Source of the DNA: Streptococcus vestibularis
GTDB lineage: Bacteria > Bacillota > Bacilli > Lactobacillales > Streptococcaceae
Assembly (NCBI GenBank): GCA_010604095.1
Contig: JAABLG010000001.1
Location: forward strand, 62,001 to 126,000
Reading direction: 5' to 3'
DNA length: 64,000 nucleotides
In this document: in pieces, positions 1-7,568 of the stretch
Layout: every line of letters starts with the position of its first letter
How positions within the stretch are numbered: the stretch's first letter is position 1
Made by a program: the position numbers and the translations under genes
Notes under the pieces: generated by a model
The model's database searches: none
The model's input: only the letters and a program-made list of their open reading frames with translations
What the model was told of the DNA's origin: nothing

Positions 1-2
1 AT

Positions 3-572
3 GAATACATTGATAAAGATTATAAATTTGACTGGACAGAGGATCAGTTTAAGGAGTTGAAGGTTGATTCTTTGACTTTGGATGAGGTCCTAGATGCTCA
101 CGGTAAGGCTACGGATGCCGAGTGGGGCAATGATGGTGAGACACAGACACTAGATCTTACTTATGCAAAAGAGGGAAGGGGTAGTGATAACTTTGTCCGT
201 TTGACCTTCAAGTCTAAAGATGGTACTTACATCCTAGAGCATGCTTCTGCAGACTTTGGCTATGATAAAGTTAAGGAAGTTAGTGACTATCAAAGCAACT
301 GGACAAAAGAGGATTATGATAAGCTAACGGTGGGTACGCAAGCAGACTTGCTTAAGGGAACACGCCTCTCAGATGTTGTCTCAAACCACTCTGAGGCTAG
401 CTTTAGTACGCATGAGCTGACTCAGACTGATGAGGGAGACCTCACTCAAAAAGTATCGCTTAGCTTCTACGATTATAGTCCCGACAGTGGTAAACTTAAG
501 ACAGTTCACTTAACGTTTGACTACGACAAACGTGAAAACGAGTACTTCTTAACAGATAAATCAGATGAATAA
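3..572 (+). CDS. C-terminal part of a DUF3862-like (probable lipoprotein) protein, 5'-truncated
   Basis: The reading frame is open from the first bases of the window, so the true start lies upstream. A TTG at 57 is only an internal codon. The visible part (about 189 residues) holds two similar modules. Each begins with an aromatic/acidic W-T-x-E-D stretch, then a hydrophobic strand, then an L-x-[DE]-V-[LV]-x-x-[HS] motif: LDEVLDAHGKATD near the start and LSDVVSNHSEAS later, each followed by beta-strand-like sequence. This resembles the DUF3862/BLIP-like modules of streptococcal lipoproteins. Signal peptide and lipobox would be outside the window. No enzymatic motif is visible. A terminator follows the stop codon. 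Function unknown; the family assignment is tentative. Confidence 0.7.
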   Translation, partial: EYIDKDYKFDWTEDQFKELKVDSLTLDEVLDAHGKATDAEWGNDGETQTLDLTYAKEGRGSDNFVRLTFKSKDGTYILEHASADFGYDKVKEVSDYQSNWTKEDYDKLTVGTQADLLKGTRLSDVVSNHSEASFSTHELTQTDEGDLTQKVSLSFYDYSPDSGKLKTVHLTFDYDKRENEYFLTDKSDE

Positions 573-592
573 GGCTACTTTCTTAGCCACTC

Positions 593-618
593 AAGCCCGG
601 GGTCGCCTGGGCTTTTTT
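593..618 (+). terminator. Intrinsic terminator after the lipoprotein-like gene
   Basis: An AAGCCC/GGGCTT stem with a short GC-rich loop is followed by a run of T. It separates the first gene from the cpsY promoter. Confidence 0.85.
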
Positions 619-643
619 AGTCTCAACAAAAGAAGATAAAATT

Positions 644-652
644 TGGTATAAT
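644..652 (+). promoter_or_regulatory. Extended -10 promoter of cpsY-lspA-rluD
   Basis: TATAAT at 647-652 is preceded by TGG, giving an extended -10. The -35 region is poor. It lies 37 nt before the chosen cpsY start and directly after a terminator. Confidence 0.6.
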
Positions 653-688
653 AGAAATGATTGATTTTTCAAGAAAGAAGTGTCACAC

Positions 689-1594
689 ATGAACATACAA
701 CAACTACGTTATGTGGTAGCTATTGCCAACAGCGGTACCTTCCGTGAGGCTGCCAGCAAGCTCTTTGTGAGTCAACCTAGCCTTTCGGTAGCAATTAAGG
801 ATTTGGAGCAAGAGCTGAATTTTCAAATTTTCACCCGTACAACGACGGGGGCTGTCTTGACCAGTCAGGGAATGACTTTTTACGAGCGTGCGCTTGAAGT
901 GGTGCGCAGTTTTGATAGTTTTGAAAATCGCTATCTCAATGCTTCTGAGAAGGGCAATCAGTTTTCGATTGCCAGCCAGCACTATGACTTTTTGCCGCCT
1001 TTGATTACGACTTTTTCAGAGCGTTATCCTGATTACAAGGATTTCCGTATCTTTGAGTCTACGACCATTCAGATTTTGGATGAGGTAGCCAAGGGACACA
1101 GTGAGATTGGGATTATCTATTTGAATCGTCAAAATAGCAAGGGAATCCAGCAAAATGTAGACAAGCTAGGTCTTGAAACTATTGATTTGATTCCATTTAA
1201 GACGCACATTTATCTCCGTAAGGGGCATCCGCTGGCTAAAAAAGACAGTCTGGTTATGGATGACCTGGTAACCTTGCCTACGGTGCGTTTCACTCAGGAG
1301 AAGGACGAGTACCTTTACTATTCTGAGAACTTTGTGGATACGACGGATTCGTCTCTCATGTTTAATGTGACGGACCGTGCGACTTTGAACGGTATCTTGG
1401 AGCGTACAGATGCTTATGCGACGGGGTCAGGTTTCCTAGATGCACAAAGTGTAAACGGCATTACGGTTATTCCGCTAGAGGACAATTTGGACAACAAGAT
1501 GGTGTATGTCCGCCGTAAGGGAATTAGCTTGTCGTCTTGTGCCCTTAAGTTTGTCAATGTTATGTTTGACTACTTTGACACTTATAAACCATAG
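689..1594 (+). CDS. cpsY: LysR-type transcriptional regulator, CpsY/MtaR family
   Basis: A 301-residue LysR-type regulator. An N-terminal winged helix-turn-helix (about residues 1-60, beginning [16 protein letters not shown] and including the [15 protein letters not shown] recognition region) is followed by a two-lobed LysR effector domain. The ATG at 689 is chosen over an in-frame GTG at 680 because the AAGAAAG Shine-Dalgarno at about 671-677 is too close to the GTG, and the protein then starts with the family's usual [10 protein letters not shown]. CpsY/MtaR orthologues in streptococci control methionine uptake and cell-wall adaptation. lspA follows after 8 nt and rluD overlaps lspA, so the three genes are probably one operon. 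Two MET-box-like candidate sites lie further along (25.2 kb and 61.25 kb). Regulation of those sites is inference. Confidence 0.88.
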   Translation: MNIQQLRYVVAIANSGTFREAASKLFVSQPSLSVAIKDLEQELNFQIFTRTTTGAVLTSQGMTFYERALEVVRSFDSFENRYLNASEKGNQFSIASQHYDFLPPLITTFSERYPDYKDFRIFESTTIQILDEVAKGHSEIGIIYLNRQNSKGIQQNVDKLGLETIDLIPFKTHIYLRKGHPLAKKDSLVMDDLVTLPTVRFTQEKDEYLYYSENFVDTTDSSLMFNVTDRATLNGILERTDAYATGSGFLDAQSVNGITVIPLEDNLDNKMVYVRRKGISLSSCALKFVNVMFDYFDTYKP

Positions 1595-1602
1595 GAGGAC
1601 TT

Positions 1603-2076
1603 ATGCGTAAGGTTGTGATTCCTTTGGCTATTCTGGCCCTGATTGGTTTGGATCAGTGGGTCAAGCATTGGGTTGTGGCAAATATTGCTCTAAACCAAGT
1701 CATCAAGGCTATACCGGGACTTTTTAGTTTGACCTATCTACAGAACCGTGGTGCCGCCTTTTCGATTTTACAGGATCAGAAATTTTTCTTTGTGATTTTG
1801 ACGGTTCTGGTGATTGGTGCGGCTCTGGTTTATCTGGTTAAGAATTATCAGAAGAGTCTTTGGCTGGTCCTATCTTTGGTTTTGATTATCTCAGGTGGTA
1901 TTGGAAACTTTATTGACCGTGTGCATCTAGGGTATGTGGTTGATATGGTTCAGCTAGATTTTATTGATTTTGCAATATTTAACGTGGCAGACTCCTATCT
2001 AACGGTGGGCGTGTTGCTCTTGATTTTAATCTTATGGAAAGAGGAAAATGGAAGTCATCATAAAAGAGGCGGGTAA
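1603..2076 (+). CDS. lspA: Lipoprotein signal peptidase II
   Basis: A 157-residue polytopic membrane aspartyl protease that cleaves the signal peptide of diacylglyceryl-modified prolipoproteins. Four hydrophobic segments are visible (about residues 4-22, 60-80, 86-102 and 131-148). The conserved LQNRGAAFS motif is at 46-54. The two catalytic aspartates fit Asp114 in YVVDMV and Asp130 in FNVADSY. Length is normal for the family. It has a good AGGAGG-type ribosome-binding site and overlaps rluD by 29 nt, which suggests translational coupling. Upstream neighbour cpsY is probably co-transcribed. Confidence 0.96.
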   Translation: MRKVVIPLAILALIGLDQWVKHWVVANIALNQVIKAIPGLFSLTYLQNRGAAFSILQDQKFFFVILTVLVIGAALVYLVKNYQKSLWLVLSLVLIISGGIGNFIDRVHLGYVVDMVQLDFIDFAIFNVADSYLTVGVLLLILILWKEENGSHHKRGG

Positions 2077-2938
2077 TCGTCTGGATAAGGCCTTGGCAGA
2101 TTTGACAGAATTGTCACGCAGTCAGGCCAATGAAGCCATCAAGGCTGGAACGGTCTTGGTTAATGGTAAGTCGGCAAAGGCTAAGTATGCGGTTAAAGAG
2201 GGTGATGTCATCACCTATGAATTGCCAGAAGAAGAGGTCTTGGAGTACAAGGCTGAAGATATTCCTTTGGATATTATCTACGAAGATGCGGATGTGGCAG
2301 TCGTTAACAAGCCTCAAGGCATGGTGGTCCATCCATCAGCTGGTCACACATCTGGGACCTTGGTTAATGCACTCATGTATCATGTCAAGGACCTCTCGTC
2401 TATCAATGGTGTGGTTCGTCCAGGAATTGTCCACCGTATCGACAAGGATACGTCTGGTCTTCTTATGGTTGCTAAGAATGATAAGGCCCACAATGCTTTG
2501 GCGGCTGAGCTTAAGGACAAGAAGTCTCTGCGCAAGTATGTGGCTATCGTGCATGGCAATCTGCCTAACGACCGAGGCGTGATTGAAGCTCCGATTGGGC
2601 GTTCAGACAAGGACCGCAAGAAGCAAGCGGTAACGGCCAAAGGGAAGCCTGCGGTAACTCGCTTTACTGTTTTGGAACGTTTTGGCAACTATACTTTGGT
2701 GGAGCTGCAGCTAGAAACAGGTCGTACCCACCAAATCCGTGTGCACATGGCTTATATCGGTCATCCAGTGGCGGGGGATCCTCTATATGGGCCTCGTAAG
2801 ACCCTCAAGGGCCACGGACAATTTCTACATGCCAAGACCCTTGGTTTCACGCATCCTACGACTGGAGAATTGGTCGAATTTACAGCAGAAGAACCTGCTA
2901 TTTTCAAGGAAACTTTGGAGAAGTTGAGAGAAGCGTAA
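2048..2938 (+). CDS. rluD: RluD-family 23S rRNA pseudouridine synthase
   Basis: A 296-residue protein. An N-terminal S4 RNA-binding domain (about residues 10-60, with [16 protein letters not shown]) is followed by a RluA/RluD catalytic domain. The catalytic aspartate is Asp132 in the motif [11 protein letters not shown], and [20 protein letters not shown] is the conserved C-terminal motif. The family isomerises uridines of 23S rRNA helix 69; the exact target here is inferred from homology. Its start lies inside lspA behind a GAAAGAGGAAA ribosome-binding site. An intrinsic terminator follows. Confidence 0.93.
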   Translation: MEVIIKEAGNRLDKALADLTELSRSQANEAIKAGTVLVNGKSAKAKYAVKEGDVITYELPEEEVLEYKAEDIPLDIIYEDADVAVVNKPQGMVVHPSAGHTSGTLVNALMYHVKDLSSINGVVRPGIVHRIDKDTSGLLMVAKNDKAHNALAAELKDKKSLRKYVAIVHGNLPNDRGVIEAPIGRSDKDRKKQAVTAKGKPAVTRFTVLERFGNYTLVELQLETGRTHQIRVHMAYIGHPVAGDPLYGPRKTLKGHGQFLHAKTLGFTHPTTGELVEFTAEEPAIFKETLEKLREA

Positions 2939-2946
2939 CAGTTATT

Positions 2947-2986
2947 AAACGGATAGTCTTTCTTGGGAGGGGCGTCCGTTTTTTTC
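2947..2986 (+). terminator. Intrinsic terminator of the cpsY-lspA-rluD operon
   Basis: An AACGGA ... TCCGTT stem is followed by a long T run just before the pyr operon promoter. Confidence 0.8.
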
Positions 2987-3015
2987 TTGTAAAAGAGTCT
3001 GAAATTTGCTATAAT
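2987..3015 (+). promoter_or_regulatory. Promoter of the pyr operon
   Basis: TTGTAA at 2987-2992 and TATAAT at 3010-3015 are separated by 17 nt. The promoter lies directly upstream of the PyrR leader. Confidence 0.8.
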
Positions 3016-3030
3016 TTACCTAATTAAATA

Positions 3031-3140
3031 AGTCCTTTAATCACTGTCCAGAGAGGCAGGCAAGGAGCCATGAGAAGTGTACGGGTGAACTGTACTCATA
3101 TTTTTGTGTATCTCCTTGTTTTCGAGGGGATTTTTTTGTA
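3031..3140 (+). promoter_or_regulatory. PyrR-responsive attenuator leader of the pyr operon
   Basis: The leader contains the PyrR binding-loop sequence GTCCAGAGAGGCAGG (3046-3060), in line with the known CCAGAGAGG consensus. Next is a hairpin built on ATGAG/GTAC halves (about 3070-3099). A terminator follows: ATCTCCT at about 3109-3115 pairs with AGGGGAT at about 3126-3132, and a T run comes after it. Established mechanism in Firmicutes: UMP-bound PyrR stabilises the binding loop, so the terminator forms when pyrimidines are plentiful. Confidence 0.85.
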
Positions 3141-3158
3141 TTTAGAAAGGTTCTTTTT

Positions 3159-3680
3159 ATGAAGAAAAAAGAGATCGTCGATGACGTAACCATGAAACGT
3201 GCCATTACACGTATCACTTATGAGATTATTGAGCGTAACAAAAATCTCGACAAGATTGTCTTGGCTGGTATTAAGACACGTGGTGTTTATATTGCACAGC
3301 GTATCCAAGAGCGCTTGAAACAGTTGGAAAACCTTGATGTGCCATTGATTGAGCTTGACACTAAGGCTTTCCGTGATGATGTTAAGGCTGAGCAAGACAC
3401 ATCTGTTTTCCCTATTGAAATTGATGGTACAGATGTTATCCTTGTGGATGATGTGCTTTACACAGGTCGTACGATTCGTGCGGCTATTGACAATATCGTT
3501 AGCCATGGACGTCCAGCGCGTGTTGGTTTGGCTGTCTTGGTTGACCGTGGTCACCGTGAATTGCCAATACGTGCGGACTATGTTGGTAAAAATATCCCAA
3601 CAAGTGAGTCAGAAGAAATCGAAGTTTTGGTGACAGAAGTTGATGGCAAAGATAGCGTCAACATTATTGATCCAAGCTAA
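3159..3680 (+). CDS. pyrR: Bifunctional pyr operon attenuation regulator / uracil phosphoribosyltransferase
   Basis: A 173-residue PRTase-fold RNA-binding protein. The PRPP-binding motif [18 protein letters not shown] is at about residues 89-106, the strongest family signature. It binds CCAGAGAG-type RNA loops in the nascent pyr mRNA and has weak UPRTase activity. It is the first gene of the pyr operon, behind its own attenuator, as in other streptococci. Similar CCAGAGAG hairpins occur before carA and carB, so PyrR may act at several points in this operon. Confidence 0.96.
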   Translation: MKKKEIVDDVTMKRAITRITYEIIERNKNLDKIVLAGIKTRGVYIAQRIQERLKQLENLDVPLIELDTKAFRDDVKAEQDTSVFPIEIDGTDVILVDDVLYTGRTIRAAIDNIVSHGRPARVGLAVLVDRGHRELPIRADYVGKNIPTSESEEIEVLVTEVDGKDSVNIIDPS

Positions 3681-3692
3681 GTTGGCTGACAG

Positions 3693-3832
3693 ATAGGGTG
3701 AAACGCCCTTTGTATCTTGTTTAACTGAACACGGGCTAAGAGCTGTGTAAAATAGATAAATCTTCCTAGAAGCTAAAGCTTCGGCGTCAGATTTCCTAAT
3801 TTTACTTTGCTCTTTATACGCCCTTTGTATCT
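3693..3832 (+). ncRNA. Structured intergenic element, pyr copy 1 (pyrR-uraA)
   Basis: A long imperfect hairpin: CGGGCT (about 3732-3737) pairs with the GCCC of the downstream ACGCCCTTTGTATC. Inside it are GAGC/GCTC, GTAAAAT/ATTTTAC, AAATCT/AGATTT and AGAAGCT/AGCTTC arms. A miniature hairpin, GGGTG-AAA-CGCCC followed by TTTGTATCTTGTTT (about 3697-3719), precedes it, so ACGCCCTTTGTATCTT occurs twice, about 117 nt apart. Two related elements lie before carA and carB. I see no CCAGAGAG PyrR loop in this copy. It may be an attenuator, an RNase III processing site or a spread palindromic element. Confidence 0.6.
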
Positions 3833-3856
3833 TAATTTAAGGAGTCCTTTGATATC

Positions 3857-5134
3857 GTGAATAACGTAAAATATGATGTGAATGATATGCCAAAACCTGG
3901 TTTATTGGTTGGTTTGTCATTCCAGCACTTGTTTGCCATGTTTGGTGCGACGGTGCTTGTGCCGATTTTGGTTGGGATTGATCCCGCTATTGCTCTTTTC
4001 TCATCTGGTTTGGGAACTTTGGCTCACTTGACGGTGACCAAGTACAAAATTCCAGCTTACATGGGGTCTAGTTTTGCCTATATTGCGGCTATGCAGACAC
4101 TTATGAAGACTGATGGCATTGCGGCAGTGGCTCAAGGTGCCATGGCAGGTGGTTTGGTTTACTTGCTTGTGGCTCTGATTGTTAAGTATGCGGGTAAAGA
4201 CTGGATTGATAAGGTCCTTCCACCAATTGTGGTTGGCCCTATTATCATGGTGATTGGTTTGAACCTTGCGGCTAATGCAGTCAATGATGCAACAACTTTA
4301 AATAAAAGCTATAGTATCTATGCTCTCTTGATTTCGATGGTGACCCTCTTTGCGGTTATCCTCTTTAACATGTATGGCAAGAAGATTATCGGTGTTATCC
4401 CAATTTTACTTGGTTTAATTGTGGGCTATATTTTCTCAGCGGTTCTTGGTTTGCTGACAGGACATAGCTTTATCAATTTCTCAGAGGTAGCAGCGGCACA
4501 TTGGATTCAGGTTCCAAACTTTGACATTCCATTTGTGGATTATAGCTTCAAGCTCTATCCAAGTGCGATTTTGACCATGGCTCCGATTGCCTTTGTGACG
4601 ATGACTGAACACTTTGGTCACGTCATGGTTCTAAACAGTTTGACTGAGCGTGATTACTTTAAAGATCCAGGTCTTGACCGTACCCTTACTGGTGATGGTT
4701 TGGCACAGATTATCGCTGGATTCTTTGGAGCTCCTCCGGTAACTTCTTATGGTGAAAATATTGGGGTTATGGCCCTCAGTAAGGTCTACTCAGTTTACGT
4801 TATTGCGGGCGCAGCAGTGATTGCGGTCTTGATGAGCTTTATTGGTAAGCTGTCAGCACTCTTGCATTCTATTCCAACTCCTGTATTAGGGGGATTATCT
4901 ATTGCCCTCTTTGGGGTTATCGCTGCTAGCGGTTTGAAAATTTTAGTTGAACATAAGATTGATTTTGATAATAAAAAGAATCTCTTGATTGCTAGTGTTA
5001 TCTTGGTTTCTGGTATCGGTGGTTTGATGATTGACCTTGGTGGTCTTCAAATCACGGGTGTGGCAAGCTCAACCATTCTTGGTATCTTGCTCTACCAAAT
5101 TTTGCCAGATCCTAAAAAAGGTAGCAAAGATTAG
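3857..5134 (+). CDS. uraA: Uracil permease (UraA/PyrP, NCS2 family)
   Basis: A 425-residue NCS2 nucleobase:cation symporter that imports uracil. It is hydrophobic throughout, consistent with 14 membrane segments. It shows the family motif SFQHLFAMFGATVLVP near the N-terminus and MTEHFGHVMVL and GAPPVTSYGENIGVM in the central substrate-binding region. It starts with GTG behind AAGGAG (about 3839-3844). It lies in the pyr operon between two structured intergenic elements, so uptake is co-regulated with de novo synthesis. Confidence 0.94.
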   Translation: MNNVKYDVNDMPKPGLLVGLSFQHLFAMFGATVLVPILVGIDPAIALFSSGLGTLAHLTVTKYKIPAYMGSSFAYIAAMQTLMKTDGIAAVAQGAMAGGLVYLLVALIVKYAGKDWIDKVLPPIVVGPIIMVIGLNLAANAVNDATTLNKSYSIYALLISMVTLFAVILFNMYGKKIIGVIPILLGLIVGYIFSAVLGLLTGHSFINFSEVAAAHWIQVPNFDIPFVDYSFKLYPSAILTMAPIAFVTMTEHFGHVMVLNSLTERDYFKDPGLDRTLTGDGLAQIIAGFFGAPPVTSYGENIGVMALSKVYSVYVIAGAAVIAVLMSFIGKLSALLHSIPTPVLGGLSIALFGVIAASGLKILVEHKIDFDNKKNLLIASVILVSGIGGLMIDLGGLQITGVASSTILGILLYQILPDPKKGSKD

Positions 5135-5158
5135 TCAATCAATTTAAAAGGAAAAACT

Positions 5159-6085
5159 ATGGCGATTGCAGATGGAAAAGTGTCACTGAAACATTTGGTG
5201 ACCATGGAAACCCTCACGAATGAAGAGGTCTTGGGCCTGATTCGTCGAGGTGGAGATTTTAAAAATGGCAGAGCTGATTTCCAGCTGGATCGACAGTATT
5301 TCGCTGCCAATCTCTTTTTTGAAAATTCAACACGAACACACAAGTCCTTCGAAGTGGCCGAGAAAAAACTTGGCTTGGATGTGATTGAGTTCGATGCTGG
5401 AACTAGCTCGGTAAATAAGGGTGAGACCCTCTATGATACCATTTTGACCATGTCTGCCTTGGGCGTTGACATCTGTGTGGTTCGCCACTCGGAAGTCGAT
5501 TACTACAAGCAGTTGATTGATAGTAGGACCATCCAGACCTCTATTGTTAATGGTGGTGATGGTTCAGGGCAACACCCAAGTCAGTGTTTGCTTGATTTGA
5601 TGACCATTTACGAAGAGTTTGGAACTTTTGAAAATCTTAAGGTTTGTATTGCCGGTGACATCACTTATTCTCGTGTGGCTAAGTCAAATATGCAGATTCT
5701 CAAGCGTTTGGGTGCTCAGCTGTATTTTGCTGGTCCTGAAGTTTGGTACTCTAATGAATTTGATGTCTATGGTCAGCATGTCGCCATTGACGATGTGATT
5801 GAGGACCTGGATGTGCTCATGTTGCTTCGTGTTCAGCACGAGCGTCATGGGGATGACAAGGGATTTTCAAAAGAAGAATACCATGCTCTCTATGGTTTGA
5901 CTGAAGAACGTTATGCCAAGTTAGCAGACCATGCTATCATCATGCACCCTGCTCCGGTTAATCGTGATGTGGAGATTGCTGATAGCTTGGTGGAAGCGCC
6001 TAAGGCTCGTATCGTTGCTCAGATGCAAAATGGGGTCTTTGTCCGTATGGCAATTATTGAAGCTATTTTAAATGGCAAAGCGTAA
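5159..6085 (+). CDS. pyrB: Aspartate carbamoyltransferase catalytic subunit
   Basis: A 308-residue enzyme that joins carbamoyl phosphate and L-aspartate, the first committed step of pyrimidine synthesis. The carbamoyl-phosphate motif STRT is at residues 57-60 in [13 protein letters not shown], and [10 protein letters not shown] and MHPAPVNRD are the other conserved motifs. Length is normal for the unregulated class without a PyrI partner; no pyrI is nearby. It follows uraA by 24 nt with an AAAAGGA ribosome-binding site. Confidence 0.97.
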   Translation: MAIADGKVSLKHLVTMETLTNEEVLGLIRRGGDFKNGRADFQLDRQYFAANLFFENSTRTHKSFEVAEKKLGLDVIEFDAGTSSVNKGETLYDTILTMSALGVDICVVRHSEVDYYKQLIDSRTIQTSIVNGGDGSGQHPSQCLLDLMTIYEEFGTFENLKVCIAGDITYSRVAKSNMQILKRLGAQLYFAGPEVWYSNEFDVYGQHVAIDDVIEDLDVLMLLRVQHERHGDDKGFSKEEYHALYGLTEERYAKLADHAIIMHPAPVNRDVEIADSLVEAPKARIVAQMQNGVFVRMAIIEAILNGKA

Positions 6086-6097
6086 ACAACGTTAACA

Positions 6098-6224
6098 GAT
6101 TCCAGAGAGAATCAGACGAAAATGAACACGGGCTAAATCTTCGAAAAATAGCTAAATCTTTCTAGAAGCTAGAGCTTCTCTGTCAGATTTGCTTTTCATT
6201 CAGATTTTTAACGCCCTTTGTATC
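6098..6224 (+). ncRNA. PyrR-loop-like hairpin plus structured element, pyr copy 2 (pyrB-carA)
   Basis: It starts with the small hairpin GATTC-CAGAGA-GAATC (6098-6113), which carries the CCAGAGAG signature of the PyrR binding loop. A large hairpin follows that is homologous to copy 1: GAACACGGGCTAA on the left, ACGCCCTTTGTATCTTA on the right, and nested AAATCT/AGATTT and AGAAGCT/AGCTTCT arms. carA keeps its own AAAGGA ribosome-binding site downstream. Probably a regulatory or processing element; I cannot say whether it terminates transcription. Confidence 0.6.
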
Positions 6225-6249
6225 TTAGTGAAAGGAACAATTTACTATA

Positions 6250-7338
6250 ATGGCAAAACGTTTACTTATTTTGGAAGACGGCACAATTTTTGAAGGTCAG
6301 GCCTTCGGTGCTGATGTGGATGTGACGGGTGAAATCGTCTTTAATACTGGTATGACAGGTTATCAAGAATCTATCACTGACCAGTCTTACAATGGTCAAA
6401 TCTTGACCTTTACCTATCCACTTGTTGGTAATTATGGGGTTAACCGTGATGACTATGAATCAATCACACCTACAACTAAGGGTGTGGTGGTATCAGAGGC
6501 TAGCCGTCGTGCCAGCAACTGGCGTAACCAAATGACTTTGGATGAGTTTTTGAAGGCTAAAAACATCCCTGGTATTTCTGGTATTGATACACGTGCCTTG
6601 ACTAAGATTATCCGTCAACACGGTACCATGAAGGCAACTATGGCTGATCCTGGTGACAGTATTGAGCACTTGCAAGATCAATTACGTGCCACTGTTTTGC
6701 CTACAAATAATATTGAACAGGTCTCTACTAAAACAGCTTACCCTGCACCTGGTGTTGGTAAAAACATTGTTTTGGTTGACTTTGGTCTTAAACACTCTAT
6801 CTTGCGTGAATTTTCAAAACGTGACTGTAATGTGACGGTTGTCCCTCACAATATTACGGCTGAAGAAATTCTCCATCTTAATCCCGATGGTGTGATGTTG
6901 TCAAATGGTCCTGGTAACCCTGAAGATGTGCCATATGCACTTGATATGATTCGTGGCATCCAAGGTAAAATTCCAATTTTCGGGATTTGTATGGGTCACC
7001 AGTTGTTTAGTTTGGCGAATGGTGCCAAGGCTTACAAGATGAAGTTTGGTCACCGTGGCTTTAACCATGCGGTTCGTGAAATTGCGACTGGTCGTGTTGA
7101 TTTTACCAGCCAAAACCATGGTTATGCTATTGACCGTGACACGCTTCCAGATTGCCTCATGGTAACACACGAAGAGATTAACGATAAGTCAGTTGAAGGT
7201 GTTCGTCACCGTGACTTCCCTGCCTTTTCAGTGCAATTCCACCCAGATGCAGCACCTGGTCCACACGATGCTAGCTATCTCTTTGATGAGTTCTTGGAAT
7301 TGATTGATGCTTTCCAAGCTGAAAAAGCACGTCGTTAA
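6250..7338 (+). CDS. carA: Carbamoyl-phosphate synthase small (glutaminase) subunit
   Basis: A 362-residue glutamine amidotransferase subunit that supplies ammonia to CarB. The N-terminal CPSase small-chain domain (about residues 1-150) is followed by a class I GATase domain. The nucleophile is Cys247 in [10 protein letters not shown], with the catalytic His in [14 protein letters not shown]. Length is typical. It is separated from carB by about 230 nt that hold a PyrR-like hairpin and the third structured element. Confidence 0.97.
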   Translation: MAKRLLILEDGTIFEGQAFGADVDVTGEIVFNTGMTGYQESITDQSYNGQILTFTYPLVGNYGVNRDDYESITPTTKGVVVSEASRRASNWRNQMTLDEFLKAKNIPGISGIDTRALTKIIRQHGTMKATMADPGDSIEHLQDQLRATVLPTNNIEQVSTKTAYPAPGVGKNIVLVDFGLKHSILREFSKRDCNVTVVPHNITAEEILHLNPDGVMLSNGPGNPEDVPYALDMIRGIQGKIPIFGICMGHQLFSLANGAKAYKMKFGHRGFNHAVREIATGRVDFTSQNHGYAIDRDTLPDCLMVTHEEINDKSVEGVRHRDFPAFSVQFHPDAAPGPHDASYLFDEFLELIDAFQAEKARR

Positions 7339-7405
7339 TTGCAACTGTCTAGTGACTATAATGGGGTGCGATTCTTGTTTGCCCCAGTCTACTACCTTAT
7401 TTAAT

Positions 7406-7423
7406 GACAACCAGAGAGTTGTC
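7406..7423 (+). promoter_or_regulatory. PyrR-binding-loop-like hairpin before carB
   Basis: A perfect hairpin, GACAAC-CAGAGA-GTTGTC, carries the CCAGAGAG core seen in the pyrR leader and before carA. The arms differ while the loop is kept, which fits a PyrR-binding anti-antiterminator. No obvious downstream terminator with a clean T run is seen, so the readout may differ from classical attenuation. Confidence 0.6.
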
Positions 7424-7438
7424 AAATAGAAAGGAGAA

Positions 7439-7561
7439 GATACAAGTTCACGAAAGTGAACACGCCCTAAGGACGGTGTGAAAAAGAGAAACGGTGACTA
7501 GACGCTTAGGCGTCGTCGTCACGTTTCCTATTTTCACTGGGTCCTTAACGGGCTTTGTATC
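7439..7561 (+). ncRNA. Structured element, pyr copy 3, between the carB Shine-Dalgarno and start codon
   Basis: The closing stem is GATACAA (7439-7445) with TTGTATC (7555-7561). It encloses a GAAA-tetraloop hairpin (TTCAC-GAAA-GTGAA) and a long arm made of GCCC/GGGC, TAAGGAC/GTCCTTA, GTGAAAA/TTTTCAC, GAAACG/CGTTTC, GTGAC/GTCAC and GACGC/GCGTC. Compared with copies 1 and 2 nearly every arm has changed on both sides, including an inverted GGGC/GCCC pair, while bulges and flanks are kept. The nearest Shine-Dalgarno, AAAGGAG, is at 7430-7436, before the element. Confidence 0.65.
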
Positions 7562-7568
7562 ATAATTT

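Noticed and set aside
2130-2582. 150-residue plus-strand ORF in another frame of rluD
   Set aside because: Out-of-frame reading of a well-conserved enzyme; Trp/Leu/Arg-rich composition and no start signal.
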